Shown piece by piece: positions 34,880 to 46,406 of a stretch of 64,000 nucleotides of DNA (position 1 is the first letter of the stretch; each line of letters opens with the position of its first letter). This stretch comes from Thalassotalea algicola (lineage in GTDB: Bacteria > Pseudomonadota > Gammaproteobacteria > Enterobacterales > Alteromonadaceae), in NCBI RefSeq assembly GCF_012932965.1, contig NZ_JABBXH010000004.1:62001-126000 (forward strand). Direction: 5' to 3'. The notes under the pieces were generated by a model. It did not search any database, had not been told where the DNA came from, and saw only the letters and a program-made list of their open reading frames with translations. Position numbers and translations under genes: made by a program.

Positions 34880-35890
34880 ATGAAAAAGAAAATATATGTC
34901 GCGTATACTGGCGGCACTATCGGTATGAAGCAAAGTGAACACGGGTTTGTCCCCGTTAGAGGTCATTTAACTCAGGCAATAAATCAAACCCCAGATTTTC
35001 ATCGACCAGAAATGCCTGAATTTGTGCTTAAAGAATATGAACCAATAATTGATTCATCTAATATGACCCCAGATGACTGGCAGCGTATCGCGCATGATAT
35101 ATATCAACATTATGATGATTTTGACGGCTTTGTAGTACTCCATGGTACCGATACTATGGCCTACACAGCTTCTGCTCTATCGTTTATGTTTGAAAACCTA
35201 AATAAGCCAGTTATTGTTACTGGATCTCAGATACCATTTAGTCAACTTCGCTCAGATGGCCAAGTTAACTTACTTAACTCGTTATATATTGCGGCTAATT
35301 TTCCGATAAATGAAGTTGGGTTGTTTTTTAACAACAAACTTTACCGTGGAAATCGTAGCCTTAAAGCATATGCTGATGGGTTTGATGCCTTTGATTCACC
35401 TAATTTACCACCTCTATTAGAAGCTGGAATAAATATAAAAATCAAAGCTGGTGAATTGAATAAACAGTCTACAGGTGATTTTGAACTTAACACTATTACT
35501 CCTCAACCCATCGGAGTCGTTCATTTGTATCCGGGCATCAGCCATGAGTTAATTAAAAATGTATTGCTACAGCCAGTTAAAGCACTAGTCATTAGAAGTT
35601 ATGGTGTTGGCAACGCGCCTCAGGATGAGGAATTACTCAAGTTATTTAAGCAAGCTACTGAAAATGAAATTGTCGTAGTTAACTTAAGTCAGTGCATTAA
35701 GGGTAAAGTTAATATGCAAGGTTATGCTACTGGCGCTAGTTTAAGTAAATGCGGATTAATTAGTGGTGCTGATATGACATTAGAAGCAACGCTGACCAAG
35801 CTTCATTTTCTACTCAGTCAAAAATTGCCGTATTTAAAGCTATGTCAATTAATGCAGCAAGATCTGCGTGGCGAGTTAACATCTGATTAA
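34880..35890 (+). CDS. ansA: Type I (cytoplasmic) L-asparaginase
   Basis: This 336-residue protein matches AnsA (E. coli 338). The nucleophile Thr is in YTGGTIGMKQ, and the second catalytic stretch is VLHGTDTMAYTASAL. It hydrolyses asparagine to aspartate and ammonia. No signal peptide is present, so it is cytosolic, unlike type II enzymes. Confidence 0.95.
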   Translation: MKKKIYVAYTGGTIGMKQSEHGFVPVRGHLTQAINQTPDFHRPEMPEFVLKEYEPIIDSSNMTPDDWQRIAHDIYQHYDDFDGFVVLHGTDTMAYTASALSFMFENLNKPVIVTGSQIPFSQLRSDGQVNLLNSLYIAANFPINEVGLFFNNKLYRGNRSLKAYADGFDAFDSPNLPPLLEAGINIKIKAGELNKQSTGDFELNTITPQPIGVVHLYPGISHELIKNVLLQPVKALVIRSYGVGNAPQDEELLKLFKQATENEIVVVNLSQCIKGKVNMQGYATGASLSKCGLISGADMTLEATLTKLHFLLSQKLPYLKLCQLMQQDLRGELTSD

Positions 35891-35892
35891 TT

Positions 35893-35920
35893 AAAAAACC
35901 GACTACTATGTCGGTTTTTT
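35893..35920. terminator. Bidirectional terminator between ansA and the DUF349 gene
   Basis: AAAAAACCGAC, loop TACTAT, GTCGGTTTTTT, perfectly paired with T runs both ways between convergent genes. Confidence 0.93.
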
Positions 35921-35941
35921 AATTTAAGAATAAATTCCAAT

Positions 35942-38752
35942 TTATAGGAACACTTTCTTTATTCTATTAATTAACGGGATATCAAGTTCAGTCAAAGGAC
36001 CTGCGGCTAACCATTGCCACAACTTTTCTTCGGTCGACATTAGCTGCCCAGATGTCATTTTCAATTGCATAATTTCAACCTGCAATGCCATTCTTTGTGC
36101 TTGCGCCTCTTTGGGAGAGTCAATACCGGCGATAATTTCTAGCTCTAAGGTTAGTTGTTCTCGATTCTCTTCCGAGTTATTACTTAATGTGTCGGTTAGT
36201 TTTTTAGCAAATACTTCTGTAAGTTCAGCGAACTGTGATGAATCAGCGACACTTTCCTTAGATAAAGCTCCCGTCGCTAATAAATCTACTATTTCAAATA
36301 GTCCAATCCAGCTAGCATGTATAGCTTGGGTTCTAATCGCCTTTACTTGCTCTGCACATTCGTCGATAAAGCTTTCTAATCCTGCTATTACCTCTTTGTT
36401 AACTAAACGGTCCGACTTTATGGCCTTTAACTTGGTATTTGCTTGTTTAATAGCATTAGCCAATGACTCCTGAGATTGCTGAATATTTTTTGTATCCTGC
36501 CTAAGCGACGTCAAAAATTCTGTGACCTCTTTTGTTTTCACATCACTTTCTTTTTTTCGCGAGTCTTGCAATTCAGTTCTACGTGAAAATACATTGTCAT
36601 TAACTTTTCTAAATTCTCGCCATAATGCATTTTCTTTTTTAATGCCAGCATAACCAATAGTTTTCCATTGTTTTTGCAGCGATTTAACTTGCTCGACGGC
36701 ATTGAATACGTCTTCTTCCAACAAACATTGTTCAGCATTTTTAATCAGTTTAGTTTTCAATGTCACATTGCTTTCATGGTATTGATTAAGTGCTTGCTTA
36801 ATTGGCTTAGTTGTCGCGATAAACTGCTCATTAACCTTTTTATATTGGCTACGATCTACTTCACCTGCATTTCGCCATTGTTGTATTAATTTATTAAAAG
36901 CTCCTTCTAGCGCTTTATAATCGATCGGTTCTACAGTTAACGTTTTAGTTAACAGCGATGCTTCGTCTATAAGGGTATTTCGAGCGTTCAAATGGTTTTC
37001 ACGAATCTTGTCTTGTTCCGCATAGAATTGTCGACATGGAGCAAAGGCAATTTCACAGGCCTGATTAAACTCATCATTTAATTTTTTATCGATCTCTTCA
37101 TCGGCATGGCCTAAAGAATTCCAAGTCTTTCGATATTCCTTAACCTTATTCGCTTGTTTACTAGGGTTATCTAAAGGCGTTTCAGCTAAATGTTTAATTT
37201 CCGCCAGAAGCTGCTGTTTTCTCGGGGTGGCAATATAGTGTTCCCAATCACTAAGTTCAGCAATTTGTTCCGATAAATGCTCATAATCTCGCGTTATTTT
37301 TCTTTGGAATTCTGGTAAAAGGCTTTGATATAGTCCTTTAAACTTATTAAACACACCAAAAGCTGCATTATATTTTCCCGAAGCTAATAAGCGCTTTATA
37401 TCTGCGGCCTTTCTTTTACATTGCGCAGTAAGTTTGTGTTGCTCTTGCTCTAAGGGTGTTAACGCACTTAACCACTTATCGCTAATTTCGTTAAAAGCAC
37501 TAACAATAGATTCGGGTAAAACACCTTCAGCTAGTGTTAAATTTTCGTGCCACTCACTAAGCCAATGTTTAAAGAACTGTTGTTTGTCTGTCAATTCCGC
37601 TTGAACAAGCGGAGGGGTTTGTTGAGACATTTTAGAGATCAAATGAGTAGCATTAGTTACAGAATTTGCAATATCTTCGGCTTTTAGTAACTTATTTTTA
37701 AGACTTTGTGCTTTACTATTAAACCCTTGCTTCTCTTTATCGCTCAATGGCGATTGCATTACATCTGATTCAAATACTGATATTTGTTCGTTTAGCTGTG
37801 TTTGCTCAATCGTTTGATTTTCAAAAATGGCATTAGTTAACACCACATTTTGTTGTTCAATGAATGTTGAAAATGACTGTCTAGCAGATTCTTTGTGCTT
37901 TTCTACTTCTTCTGCTATTTTCTGCTGCTGATATTTTTCTTCTTTTGCAATAAATACTTTCGTTAGCGTTTCTTCAATTGAATTATGTTTCTCTGTGAAT
38001 TCTTCAATTTTTTCAGTAGTCAGACAATCAAATTCTTTTTGCAGATTTTCCCACTCGCTATTAAGTGAACCTCTCTTTTCAATAATTACGTTATAGTCTA
38101 AGCACGAATCTTTAAGAGCGAGTAATTTTGATAATACTAACTGAGTGTCTTTAGTGATTGAAGCTGGCTTTTCTGCAGCAAGTTTTTCTGTTTCAACTTT
38201 TTCGTTAATTAGACGTACTATTACTGGTAACTTAGCTTTTTTTCTTAATTTTTCTAAAATCGAAATATCATCAGTTTTATTAACAATATGACGTTGAACT
38301 TGTTCATTATTTTTTTGGCTAAAAAGCGCAATAACTTGATGTGGTTTAGTTAAATTATCACACAAGGCAATAACAAGTTCAGGATCATTTGAACTTGCTA
38401 ACACTTGTTCTGTCGCGCCTTTATTTAGTTTTGACAATATAGAGAGCTTTTCAGTAACCGATAAGGGAGATTTTTCAAGGCTCAAAGACTCAATTATTTT
38501 CTTTTCCGAAAGCTTTACTATTGATGCCGCGCGATCGTTTAAACCAATAGCAAGCCATTGATTGACATCATTTAAGCGAATTAAAGCTGCTCGCCTGACT
38601 AAGTCACTAATATCCTGTTTGGCTATTTGACAAATAATTTGTACATCTTGCTCATTGGAAAGACTTAATTCATTCTCGATACTGTTAACTCGAACACTTG
38701 CATCTTTATGTTGCCAGTTAGCTTTATTAGAAAATAACTTAGAAAAAATCAT
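35942..38752 (-). CDS. Large DUF349 coiled-coil protein
   Basis: This 936-residue protein lacks signal or membrane segments. Residues 1-170 look like HEAT-type helices (SIENELSLSNEQ, LVRRAALIRL). The rest is charged helical sequence with repeated DUF349 units, recognisable by W-x-x-x-G patterns such as YRKTWNSLGHADEE, LIQQWRNAGEVDRSQ, and LQKQWKTIGYAGIKKE. Function of DUF349 proteins is unknown. It overlaps yeaC by 4 bp. Confidence 0.88.
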   Translation of the reverse strand: MIFSKLFSNKANWQHKDASVRVNSIENELSLSNEQDVQIICQIAKQDISDLVRRAALIRLNDVNQWLAIGLNDRAASIVKLSEKKIIESLSLEKSPLSVTEKLSILSKLNKGATEQVLASSNDPELVIALCDNLTKPHQVIALFSQKNNEQVQRHIVNKTDDISILEKLRKKAKLPVIVRLINEKVETEKLAAEKPASITKDTQLVLSKLLALKDSCLDYNVIIEKRGSLNSEWENLQKEFDCLTTEKIEEFTEKHNSIEETLTKVFIAKEEKYQQQKIAEEVEKHKESARQSFSTFIEQQNVVLTNAIFENQTIEQTQLNEQISVFESDVMQSPLSDKEKQGFNSKAQSLKNKLLKAEDIANSVTNATHLISKMSQQTPPLVQAELTDKQQFFKHWLSEWHENLTLAEGVLPESIVSAFNEISDKWLSALTPLEQEQHKLTAQCKRKAADIKRLLASGKYNAAFGVFNKFKGLYQSLLPEFQRKITRDYEHLSEQIAELSDWEHYIATPRKQQLLAEIKHLAETPLDNPSKQANKVKEYRKTWNSLGHADEEIDKKLNDEFNQACEIAFAPCRQFYAEQDKIRENHLNARNTLIDEASLLTKTLTVEPIDYKALEGAFNKLIQQWRNAGEVDRSQYKKVNEQFIATTKPIKQALNQYHESNVTLKTKLIKNAEQCLLEEDVFNAVEQVKSLQKQWKTIGYAGIKKENALWREFRKVNDNVFSRRTELQDSRKKESDVKTKEVTEFLTSLRQDTKNIQQSQESLANAIKQANTKLKAIKSDRLVNKEVIAGLESFIDECAEQVKAIRTQAIHASWIGLFEIVDLLATGALSKESVADSSQFAELTEVFAKKLTDTLSNNSEENREQLTLELEIIAGIDSPKEAQAQRMALQVEIMQLKMTSGQLMSTEEKLWQWLAAGPLTELDIPLINRIKKVFL

Positions 38753-39024
38753 AGTTTAGAAAACCTAGCGATATTATTGGTTGATTCAAAGGAGTCTTTT
38801 AATTCTCGTTTGGTCTTATTAACAATTTCGCCGCCTTCGCCCACTGTTAACATTTCTGTAGATTTTAAAACACGGGACTGATAAGCCATAACAATCTGCA
38901 TTGCAGTATCTCGCTGAGCTTGTTCAACGAGAGTACCTTCAGGCCAGCGACCTGTTTCTGCTGCACTTTTAAAACGTAAATACATGTCTTCTGTAAGATT
39001 GTCGACTACCTGTAAAATATCCAT
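38749..39024 (-). CDS. yeaC: YeaC family protein (DUF1315)
   Basis: This 91-residue protein matches YeaC: LTEDMYLRFKSAAETGRWPEG and QRDTAMQIVMAYQSR. Function unknown. In E. coli it is beside ansA/sppA, and here it shares a 4-bp overlap with the DUF349 gene. It starts 1 bp after the zinc-ribbon gene. Confidence 0.9.
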   Translation of the reverse strand: MDILQVVDNLTEDMYLRFKSAAETGRWPEGTLVEQAQRDTAMQIVMAYQSRVLKSTEMLTVGEGGEIVNKTKRELKDSFESTNNIARFSKL

Positions 39025-39025
39025 C

Positions 39026-39355
39026 TTATTTCAACTTTCTTTTGACTAAAATAATTCTAACGCGAGTAACAAGGTAAAGAACAAAACCAAGAATGGTACT
39101 GGTCATTGAGGCAATATACTCCCAGCTTCCTGGTTGTGCATTTTGCCAAAACAAATATAAAAAACCTCCGCAAAATAACAACATGGCAATAAAGGAATGA
39201 TTCATTAAGTTTTGTTGTTGCTTAATCTTATTTTCCTTTTTAATTGATGCCATTTTGTCTCTATCTAGCCCTTGCAATTCAATATTACAATGCGTGCAAG
39301 ATTTGGCTTTATCTGAAATTTTTTTATTACAAGCCGGACAATGAATAACAGCCAT
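39026..39355 (-). CDS. Zinc-ribbon membrane protein
   Basis: This 109-residue protein starts with a zinc ribbon (CPACNKK and CTHCNIE) and ends with two hydrophobic helices at about residues 53-70 and 79-100. The ribbon-plus-membrane layout is common in small proteins of unknown function. It is first in a minus-strand group with yeaC and the DUF349 gene. Confidence 0.75.
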   Translation of the reverse strand: MAVIHCPACNKKISDKAKSCTHCNIELQGLDRDKMASIKKENKIKQQQNLMNHSFIAMLLFCGGFLYLFWQNAQPGSWEYIASMTSTILGFVLYLVTRVRIILVKRKLK

Positions 39356-39393
39356 AAAGATTCCTAATAATATTTTGGAGCGGTATTTTACCC

Positions 39394-39420
39394 AAAAAAA
39401 ACGCCCTTGCGGGCGTTTTA
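39394..39420 (-). terminator. Terminator after the AGCS symporter
   Basis: AAAACGCCC, loop TTGC, GGGCGTTTT. The T run is on the minus strand, 6 bp after the symporter stop. Confidence 0.9.
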
Positions 39421-39425
39421 TTTAA

Positions 39426-40910
39426 TTATTTTTTAAGTTTATCTTGCCATAGATCAGCATTTTCTATTCCAAGACTTTTTGGATCGAATGTGTATTCCTC
39501 TACGCCTTCTTTTTGCTGTCTTTCATAATCTTTAAGCGCTTTAATCGCAGGTTTGGCCATAAAGAAGATGATTAAAATGCCAATGATATTTAACCACGCC
39601 ATCAAACCAACACCGATATCCCCTAGAACCCATGCAGCACTTGGCTCGGCAACAGTGCCGTAAAATACAGCAGCCATAATACCGACTTTTAAAACAAATC
39701 GTAATGCTGGTTGTTTAAAGGTTCTATTAATATATGAAATATTGTTATCAGCGATAAAGAAATAAGCTAGTACAGTTGTAAATGCAAAGAAGAATAAAGC
39801 TAATGCAATAAACGGCTTACCAACACCCGGTAATACATAATCTACCGCTAATTGTGTAAAAGCTGGACCATTAATCTCTGTATTTAAAGCAACATTTTGG
39901 ACAATTGCTGATGCTGCACCGTCGGGTACAACATTATATTGTTGCGTTATTAATATCATAAATGCCGTAGCAGAACATACAAATAACGTATCTATATAAA
40001 CAGAGAATGCTTGAACAAGACCTTGTTGTGCAGGATGCTGTACTTCTGCAGCAGCTGCAGCGTGAGGTCCTGTACCTTGACCTGCTTCGTTAGAGTAAAC
40101 GCCACGTTTAACACCCCAACCGATCGCCGCACCGACACCAGCCATTGGTGTAAAAGCGTCAGTGATGATCAAACCAAAAATGCTTGGTAGCATATCAAGG
40201 TTAAGTGCAATAATAGAACACGCAATAATGATATAAGCCAATGCCATAAATGGCACGACGACTTGGGTGAAGTTTGCGATACGTTTAACACCACCAAAGA
40301 TAATAAAGCCTAAAATAAGTACCACGAAAAACGCAGCATAAACTTTCGTTAATGCGACTTCCCCTATAAATGTACTTACTCTACCACCTTCACCAAACAC
40401 ATTAACTAGTGAGTCACCAATACCATTTGATTGAACAACCGGTAATAGTGCGCCACACGCGACAATGGTTGCAATAGCAAAGATCCAAGCATACCATTTC
40501 TGTCCCATCGCTTTTTCAATGTAATAAGCTGGGCCACCGCGATATAAGCCGTCTTCTTCTTCTTTATAGATTTGCGCATTAGTTGATTCGATATATGCAG
40601 TAGCAGCACCAAAAAATGCTACAACCCACATCCAAAATACCGCACCAGGGCCACCAAAACCTATAGCAGCAGCTACACCCGCAATATTACCCGTACCAAC
40701 ACGTCCTGATAACGAAACGGCTAAAGCTTGGAATGATGATATCCCTTGCGCTGAGCTTTTACCTGACAGCAACAGACGCCACATTTCTCTAAAGTGTCTG
40801 ACTTGTACAAATCGGGTAATAACGGAAAAAAACAAACCGGCGCCTAAACATAAATAAATTAATGCTGGGCTCCAAATGATATTGTTAATAGACTGAATTA
40901 GTTCTAACAC
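39426..40910 (-). CDS. Sodium/alanine (glycine) symporter, AGCS family
   Basis: This 494-residue inner-membrane protein has about ten hydrophobic helices. It shows the AGCS signatures SSFQALAVSLSGRVGTGNIAGVA (in two parts: SSFQALAVSLSG and RVGTGNIAGV) and GVYSNEAGQGTGPHAAAAAE. It imports alanine or glycine with Na+. It is monocistronic. Ald, an alanine-catabolic enzyme, is 9 kb away. Confidence 0.93.
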   Translation of the reverse strand: MLELIQSINNIIWSPALIYLCLGAGLFFSVITRFVQVRHFREMWRLLLSGKSSAQGISSFQALAVSLSGRVGTGNIAGVAAAIGFGGPGAVFWMWVVAFFGAATAYIESTNAQIYKEEEDGLYRGGPAYYIEKAMGQKWYAWIFAIATIVACGALLPVVQSNGIGDSLVNVFGEGGRVSTFIGEVALTKVYAAFFVVLILGFIIFGGVKRIANFTQVVVPFMALAYIIIACSIIALNLDMLPSIFGLIITDAFTPMAGVGAAIGWGVKRGVYSNEAGQGTGPHAAAAAEVQHPAQQGLVQAFSVYIDTLFVCSATAFMILITQQYNVVPDGAASAIVQNVALNTEINGPAFTQLAVDYVLPGVGKPFIALALFFFAFTTVLAYFFIADNNISYINRTFKQPALRFVLKVGIMAAVFYGTVAEPSAAWVLGDIGVGLMAWLNIIGILIIFFMAKPAIKALKDYERQQKEGVEEYTFDPKSLGIENADLWQDKLKK

Positions 40911-40935
40911 TAAATGACTCCAATTATTGTTATTT

Positions 40936-42063
40936 TTATCGTAAATCTTCTACGACATGATGAATTGCCGTCAATACATCACGTCCAAATATTGCACTAC
41001 GCTCACCGGACCAGCCTACACTGTAATCTGGTAAAAGTGCATTATCTTTGAATGGCATTTCGATGGTATAAGCTAAACATTTAAACGTTTCACCTACCCA
41101 GTTGCTACCAACAGTTAGGTTGGCTTGACCTGGTTCATCTTTATCGTAACCTTCGTCATCTTGAAACTCAGGTGTAATGGCTAAAAGCACCTCTTTAAAA
41201 CTGTCTTCAAGTGCTTTATGACGCTCATCATATGAAGGACAACCCTCACACCCAGCGACAAAGTTATAAGGTAGCGCTTCATCGCCATGAATATCTAGGT
41301 GCATATCAACACCTGTCTCTTTCATTTTCTCGGTAACTAGAAACACTTCTGGACTATTTTCCATTGAAGGGCTTTGCCATTCACGATTCAAGTTAACACC
41401 TATAGCATTAGTTCTTAAATGTCCGCGAACGCTGCCATCAGGATTCATATTGGGCACCAAATAGAACACCGCTTTATTTAGCAACGAGCGTGCAATGCCA
41501 TCGTCTTCATCAAGAAGTCTATCTATAAACCCTTCCATGAACCACTCAGCCATTGTTTCACCAGGATGCTGACGTGCAGTTAGCCAAACCGTTTTCTTTC
41601 CTTCACCTTCTTCACCGATTTTAAGCAAAGACATATCTCGGCCATCGAGTGTTTGCCCTAAAACTTGGAGCTCACAATCTATATCAAGCTGAGCTTGATG
41701 AATTAAATCTTGATGACGCTCATAACTGTACGGTTGGAAGTAGGCGAAGTAGACAGAGTCAAATTCGGGTAAATGTGAAATAGTAAGGTTTTGACCATCA
41801 AAAGTTGTAGGTACACGAAACCAATTTTCACGATCATACGATGCCACTGCTTGGTAATCTTGCCACCCTTCTACATAAGCAGACTGGCCAGCATTGGTGA
41901 TTTTAATCGTATGTTCTACTCGTTCGTTATTATGTAATTTGAAGTGGAACCATTGATAAAAATCTGAACCATTATCTTTATTAATCTCTAACAAGATATT
42001 AGCAGGGTCTTTAGCTTCAATAACGTTAATGTTTCCGCTATCAAAGTTAGATGAGATTTGCAT
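40936..42063 (-). CDS. M14-family zinc carboxypeptidase, cytosolic carboxypeptidase-like
   Basis: This 375-residue protein has an N-terminal beta-sandwich (residues 1-115) as found in CCP-type peptidases and then the M14 core. Zinc ligands are in RQHPGETMAEW (HxxE) and DIHGDE, the catalytic Glu is in YTIEMPFK, and the substrate Arg region is NLNREW. No signal peptide is seen. Bacterial CCP-like enzymes have poorly defined substrates; removal of C-terminal residues from peptides is expected. Confidence 0.88.
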   Translation of the reverse strand: MQISSNFDSGNINVIEAKDPANILLEINKDNGSDFYQWFHFKLHNNERVEHTIKITNAGQSAYVEGWQDYQAVASYDRENWFRVPTTFDGQNLTISHLPEFDSVYFAYFQPYSYERHQDLIHQAQLDIDCELQVLGQTLDGRDMSLLKIGEEGEGKKTVWLTARQHPGETMAEWFMEGFIDRLLDEDDGIARSLLNKAVFYLVPNMNPDGSVRGHLRTNAIGVNLNREWQSPSMENSPEVFLVTEKMKETGVDMHLDIHGDEALPYNFVAGCEGCPSYDERHKALEDSFKEVLLAITPEFQDDEGYDKDEPGQANLTVGSNWVGETFKCLAYTIEMPFKDNALLPDYSVGWSGERSAIFGRDVLTAIHHVVEDLR

Positions 42064-42128
42064 ATCGTTATTCTTTTACTGGATTATGAAAGCATTAGTG
42101 TACACAAACGATAAAGGGATCAGAAGTG

Positions 42129-42611
42129 CTAAAGTGATCTTAAATACAAACCAAGCTCAGTCGAGTAACCTAAAGATTTACTAGTGATTAAGTTTTGTTC
42201 ATTTATTACGTAGTAACTAGGATAACCTGTGATTTGAAACTCGTTTTTTAATGATTCTTTACCCAATGCGATTGGAAAGGTTAATTTATGCCTTGCAACA
42301 AATTTGTTTACTTCTTCCTTGTCTGTGAAATCCATGGCTATCGCGATGACATCTATGTTGCTATTTTTTTCAAATGTCGACTGTAGGTTACTAATACTCA
42401 TATGGCATATTTGGCACCAAGGCGCAAAGAAATAGATGACTAGTGGTTTGCCTTGGGCAGAAATACTTTGAAACTCATTGTTTAATGTAGGTAATACTAA
42501 ACCCTCATTTACTTGCGTATCGGTCGACAGCATACTCGTTTCTCGTAAAAACGACATTGCCTGAAAGATACAGAAAAATACAAAGATTTGAATGGATAAA
42601 TTTTTAATCAA
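42129..42611 (-). CDS. Thioredoxin-fold periplasmic protein (TlpA-like)
   Basis: This 160-residue protein has an N-terminal hydrophobic anchor (LSIQIFVFFCIFQAMSF) and then a thioredoxin fold with the redox motif FAPWCQICHMS (CxxC) and the cis-Pro in ITGYPSYYV. Likely a membrane-tethered disulfide reductant or oxidant on the periplasmic side. No partner (DsbD or cytochrome maturation genes) is nearby. Confidence 0.85.
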   Translation of the reverse strand: MIKNLSIQIFVFFCIFQAMSFLRETSMLSTDTQVNEGLVLPTLNNEFQSISAQGKPLVIYFFAPWCQICHMSISNLQSTFEKNSNIDVIAIAMDFTDKEEVNKFVARHKLTFPIALGKESLKNEFQITGYPSYYVINEQNLITSKSLGYSTELGLYLRSL

Positions 42612-42674
42612 GTGGCTAACTTCTTACTGTTTTTTTGTATTAGACCTGTCGAAAATCGATTTAATTACAGATAT

Positions 42675-42702
42675 AAAAAATCCGGCACACGGCCGGACTT
42701 TT
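42675..42702 (-). terminator. Terminator after serS
   Basis: TCCGGC and GCCGGA flank a 5-base loop. The minus strand carries the T run. It ends the ftsK-to-serS row. Confidence 0.9.
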
Positions 42703-42716
42703 CTTACTCATTAACA

Positions 42717-44006
<1,290 letters not shown>

Positions 44007-44013
44007 TCACTTG

Positions 44014-44409
44014 TTATTGATTGGTCACTATGAACATTCCAAATGCAGCTGTACTTACGCACAACACAACATTTAACAGAACGTTCGCGATTGCTTTTAT
44101 AATTTCACCTTGCTGAATTAACAACACGGTATCTAACGAGAAAGTTGAAAACGTTGTAAAGGCTCCTAAAAAGCCAATTCCTATTAGCGTTCTGGACAAA
44201 GCCACTTCAATTACGCCTTGTTCGATTAACCCGTATAATAATCCCATTATAAACGAGCCGGAAATATTAACGATCAATGTCGCAAAAGGGAATCCCTTTC
44301 CAAGCCAATTTAAGACTATTTGCGAAATAAAAAAGCGAAAACTGGCACCAAAGGCTCCACCAAGGGCTACCAACAGATAAATATGTAAATTATTTAAAGC
44401 GCTGGTCAT
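44014..44409 (-). CDS. crcB: Fluoride efflux channel Fluc/CrcB
   Basis: This 131-residue protein has four membrane helices. It shows [13 protein letters not shown] at the N-terminus, the central NISGSFIMG with the conserved Asn, and [13 protein letters not shown] with the twin Phe path. It exports fluoride passively as a dual-topology dimer. It overlaps rarA by 20 bp, and no fluoride riboswitch is present because it lies inside the operon. Confidence 0.94.
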   Translation of the reverse strand: MTSALNNLHIYLLVALGGAFGASFRFFISQIVLNWLGKGFPFATLIVNISGSFIMGLLYGLIEQGVIEVALSRTLIGIGFLGAFTTFSTFSLDTVLLIQQGEIIKAIANVLLNVVLCVSTAAFGMFIVTNQ

Positions 44410-45748
44410 AACTTTCCTGATTTAATTTATCCAAAAATTCTTGTTTTTCTTTTAGCTGTTTTTCCAAACCTCGATCACTTGGCGAATATAATCGGGTATT
44501 AGCAATAGGTTCAGGTAAATAACTTTCCCCTGCTGCAAAAGCATAAGGCTCATTATGTGCATAACGATATTCTTGGCCGAACCCTAATTGTTTGGTTATT
44601 TCACTGGTGGAATTTTTCAGGTGTAAAGGTACATCAAGTTCACTAGTTTGTTTTGCAAGCGCTTTAGCTTGGTTGAAAGCTTGATAAACCGCATTGCTTT
44701 TAGGCGCCAACGCACAATACACTGCGGCTTGGGCTATCGCCCTTTCGCCTTCTGCCGGACCAACTCGTTGAAAAGTATCCCAAGCACTAATTGCAAGTGA
44801 TAACGCTCTGGGGTCTGCATTGCCAATATCTTCACTTGCGATCGCCAACAACCTACGTGCTACGTACAAAGGGTCTCCACCACCAGTAATTATGCGGGCA
44901 TACCAATAAAGTGCTGCATCGGGGTCAGAACCTCGCACTGATTTATGAAATGCACTAATTAAATCATAAAATGCGTCGCCACCTTTGTCATACAGTGCAA
45001 TTTTACTACCCGCTACTGATAACACTTGCTGTTCTGATATTTCGGCTTCGTGATAATGAGGTGCGCAGTTTTCAATTAAATTAAGTAACCGCCTAGCATC
45101 TCCACTAGCAACAGTTAATAAACTTTTTTTCGCCGCTTTAGAGAAAACAATGTTGTTCTTTGTGTCTTTCAGCCTTTGGTCATTTAAAACATCTAAAGCA
45201 TTTTCAATAACTTTTGACAAATCTGACTCAGAAAGTTTATTTAGTACATAAACTCTTGCTCTTGATAATAATGCTCTATTCAATTCAAACGCTGGGTTTT
45301 CCGTAGTAGCACCGATAAATATGATTGTGCCATCTTCTATATGTGGTAAAAATGCATCCTGTTGACTTTTATTGAACCTGTGGACTTCATCGACAAATAA
45401 CACGGTTTGTTTTTGTTGATGAATTAACCGTTCTTTAGCTTGTTCAATGGCTACACGAATCTCTTTTATGCCATCGGTAACTGCAGAGATTCTCGCTATT
45501 TCAGCATTTGAGTGGTTGGCAATCAGTTCTGCTAATGTAGTTTTTCCTGTACCTGGCGGCCCCCAAAAGACCATAGAATGACATTGGTTATTCTCTATTG
45601 CGATTCTCAGTGGTAATCCATCACCCAGAATATGTTGCTGGCCGACATATTCACTTAGTGTTTTAGGTCGAAGTCTTGCCGCTAAAGGCATAAAGGCTTC
45701 AGGTTGTTGGAATGATAAATCTAATGAACCATTAGCGTTGGTCATCAA
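44390..45748 (-). CDS. rarA: Replication-associated recombination protein A (RarA/MgsA)
   Basis: This 452-residue AAA+ ATPase has Walker [13 protein letters not shown], Walker [13 protein letters not shown], and the arginine-finger region [11 protein letters not shown]. RarA acts at stalled replication forks. It overlaps lolA by 17 bp and crcB by 20 bp, so the three are translated together. Confidence 0.96.
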   Translation of the reverse strand: MMTNANGSLDLSFQQPEAFMPLAARLRPKTLSEYVGQQHILGDGLPLRIAIENNQCHSMVFWGPPGTGKTTLAELIANHSNAEIARISAVTDGIKEIRVAIEQAKERLIHQQKQTVLFVDEVHRFNKSQQDAFLPHIEDGTIIFIGATTENPAFELNRALLSRARVYVLNKLSESDLSKVIENALDVLNDQRLKDTKNNIVFSKAAKKSLLTVASGDARRLLNLIENCAPHYHEAEISEQQVLSVAGSKIALYDKGGDAFYDLISAFHKSVRGSDPDAALYWYARIITGGGDPLYVARRLLAIASEDIGNADPRALSLAISAWDTFQRVGPAEGERAIAQAAVYCALAPKSNAVYQAFNQAKALAKQTSELDVPLHLKNSTSEITKQLGFGQEYRYAHNEPYAFAAGESYLPEPIANTRLYSPSDRGLEKQLKEKQEFLDKLNQESYDQRFK

Positions 45749-46388
45749 GCATTACGCCTTCAGGAACAGTAAAAGTAAATAAGTCTGCTTTAGTGTTTGC
45801 ATTCAACTTAACTTCAGCCAAAGTAAAATGACTTTTTTGGCCTGTAGCATCGACGATTGAGAAGCTCGATAAAGCGTTTTGTTTAAACACTAGGTTTAAC
45901 TGCTTAACTTGCGCTTCAGCGTCTACCGCAACAACATTAAAACTAGATTTTTCAACTTTAAACACCTGATATTGTTGCCATAATGATTCTTCATTACTGG
46001 TTAACAATAAGATAGGTGTATTCGCAATACTTGTAGCTAAAGGATAAGCACTAACTTGTTCAATAAAAGGGTCAAAGAGCCAGAGTGTCTCACCATCTGA
46101 AATTATCGTTGACTCTTCTGGTAATTCGGTTTGCCAATGTAATAAATTGGGTTTTGCCAAGGTAAAAAAACCACTACCTTCTTGCAGCAACTCACCTTCT
46201 ACATCGACGATATTTTGAGAAAAGTTAGCCGACAGGTTATTTACTTTAGCTAAAATAGCTCTTAATTCCGTTTTAGCCGTTAGTTGCTGCTTTGTGACAG
46301 CTTGCTTATCATCAAGGCTAGAGGCGATAGTGTTTAAGGCGACCGAACTTGTTAAAACCATTGATGTTACGAGTAATACTTTAAGCAT
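45732..46388 (-). CDS. lolA: Outer-membrane lipoprotein carrier LolA
   Basis: This 218-residue protein has a signal peptide ([18 protein letters not shown]). It shows the LolA landmarks [24 protein letters not shown] and [15 protein letters not shown]. It carries lipoproteins through the periplasm from LolCDE to LolB. It is 18 bp after ftsK. Confidence 0.94.
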   Translation of the reverse strand: MLKVLLVTSMVLTSSVALNTIASSLDDKQAVTKQQLTAKTELRAILAKVNNLSANFSQNIVDVEGELLQEGSGFFTLAKPNLLHWQTELPEESTIISDGETLWLFDPFIEQVSAYPLATSIANTPILLLTSNEESLWQQYQVFKVEKSSFNVVAVDAEAQVKQLNLVFKQNALSSFSIVDATGQKSHFTLAEVKLNANTKADLFTFTVPEGVMLDDQR

Positions 46389-46406
46389 AAATTTTAAAAC
46401 TCTTAA

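Noticed and set aside
44014-44409. Fluoride riboswitch before crcB
   Set aside because: crcB overlaps rarA by 20 bp inside an operon, leaving no leader for a riboswitch.
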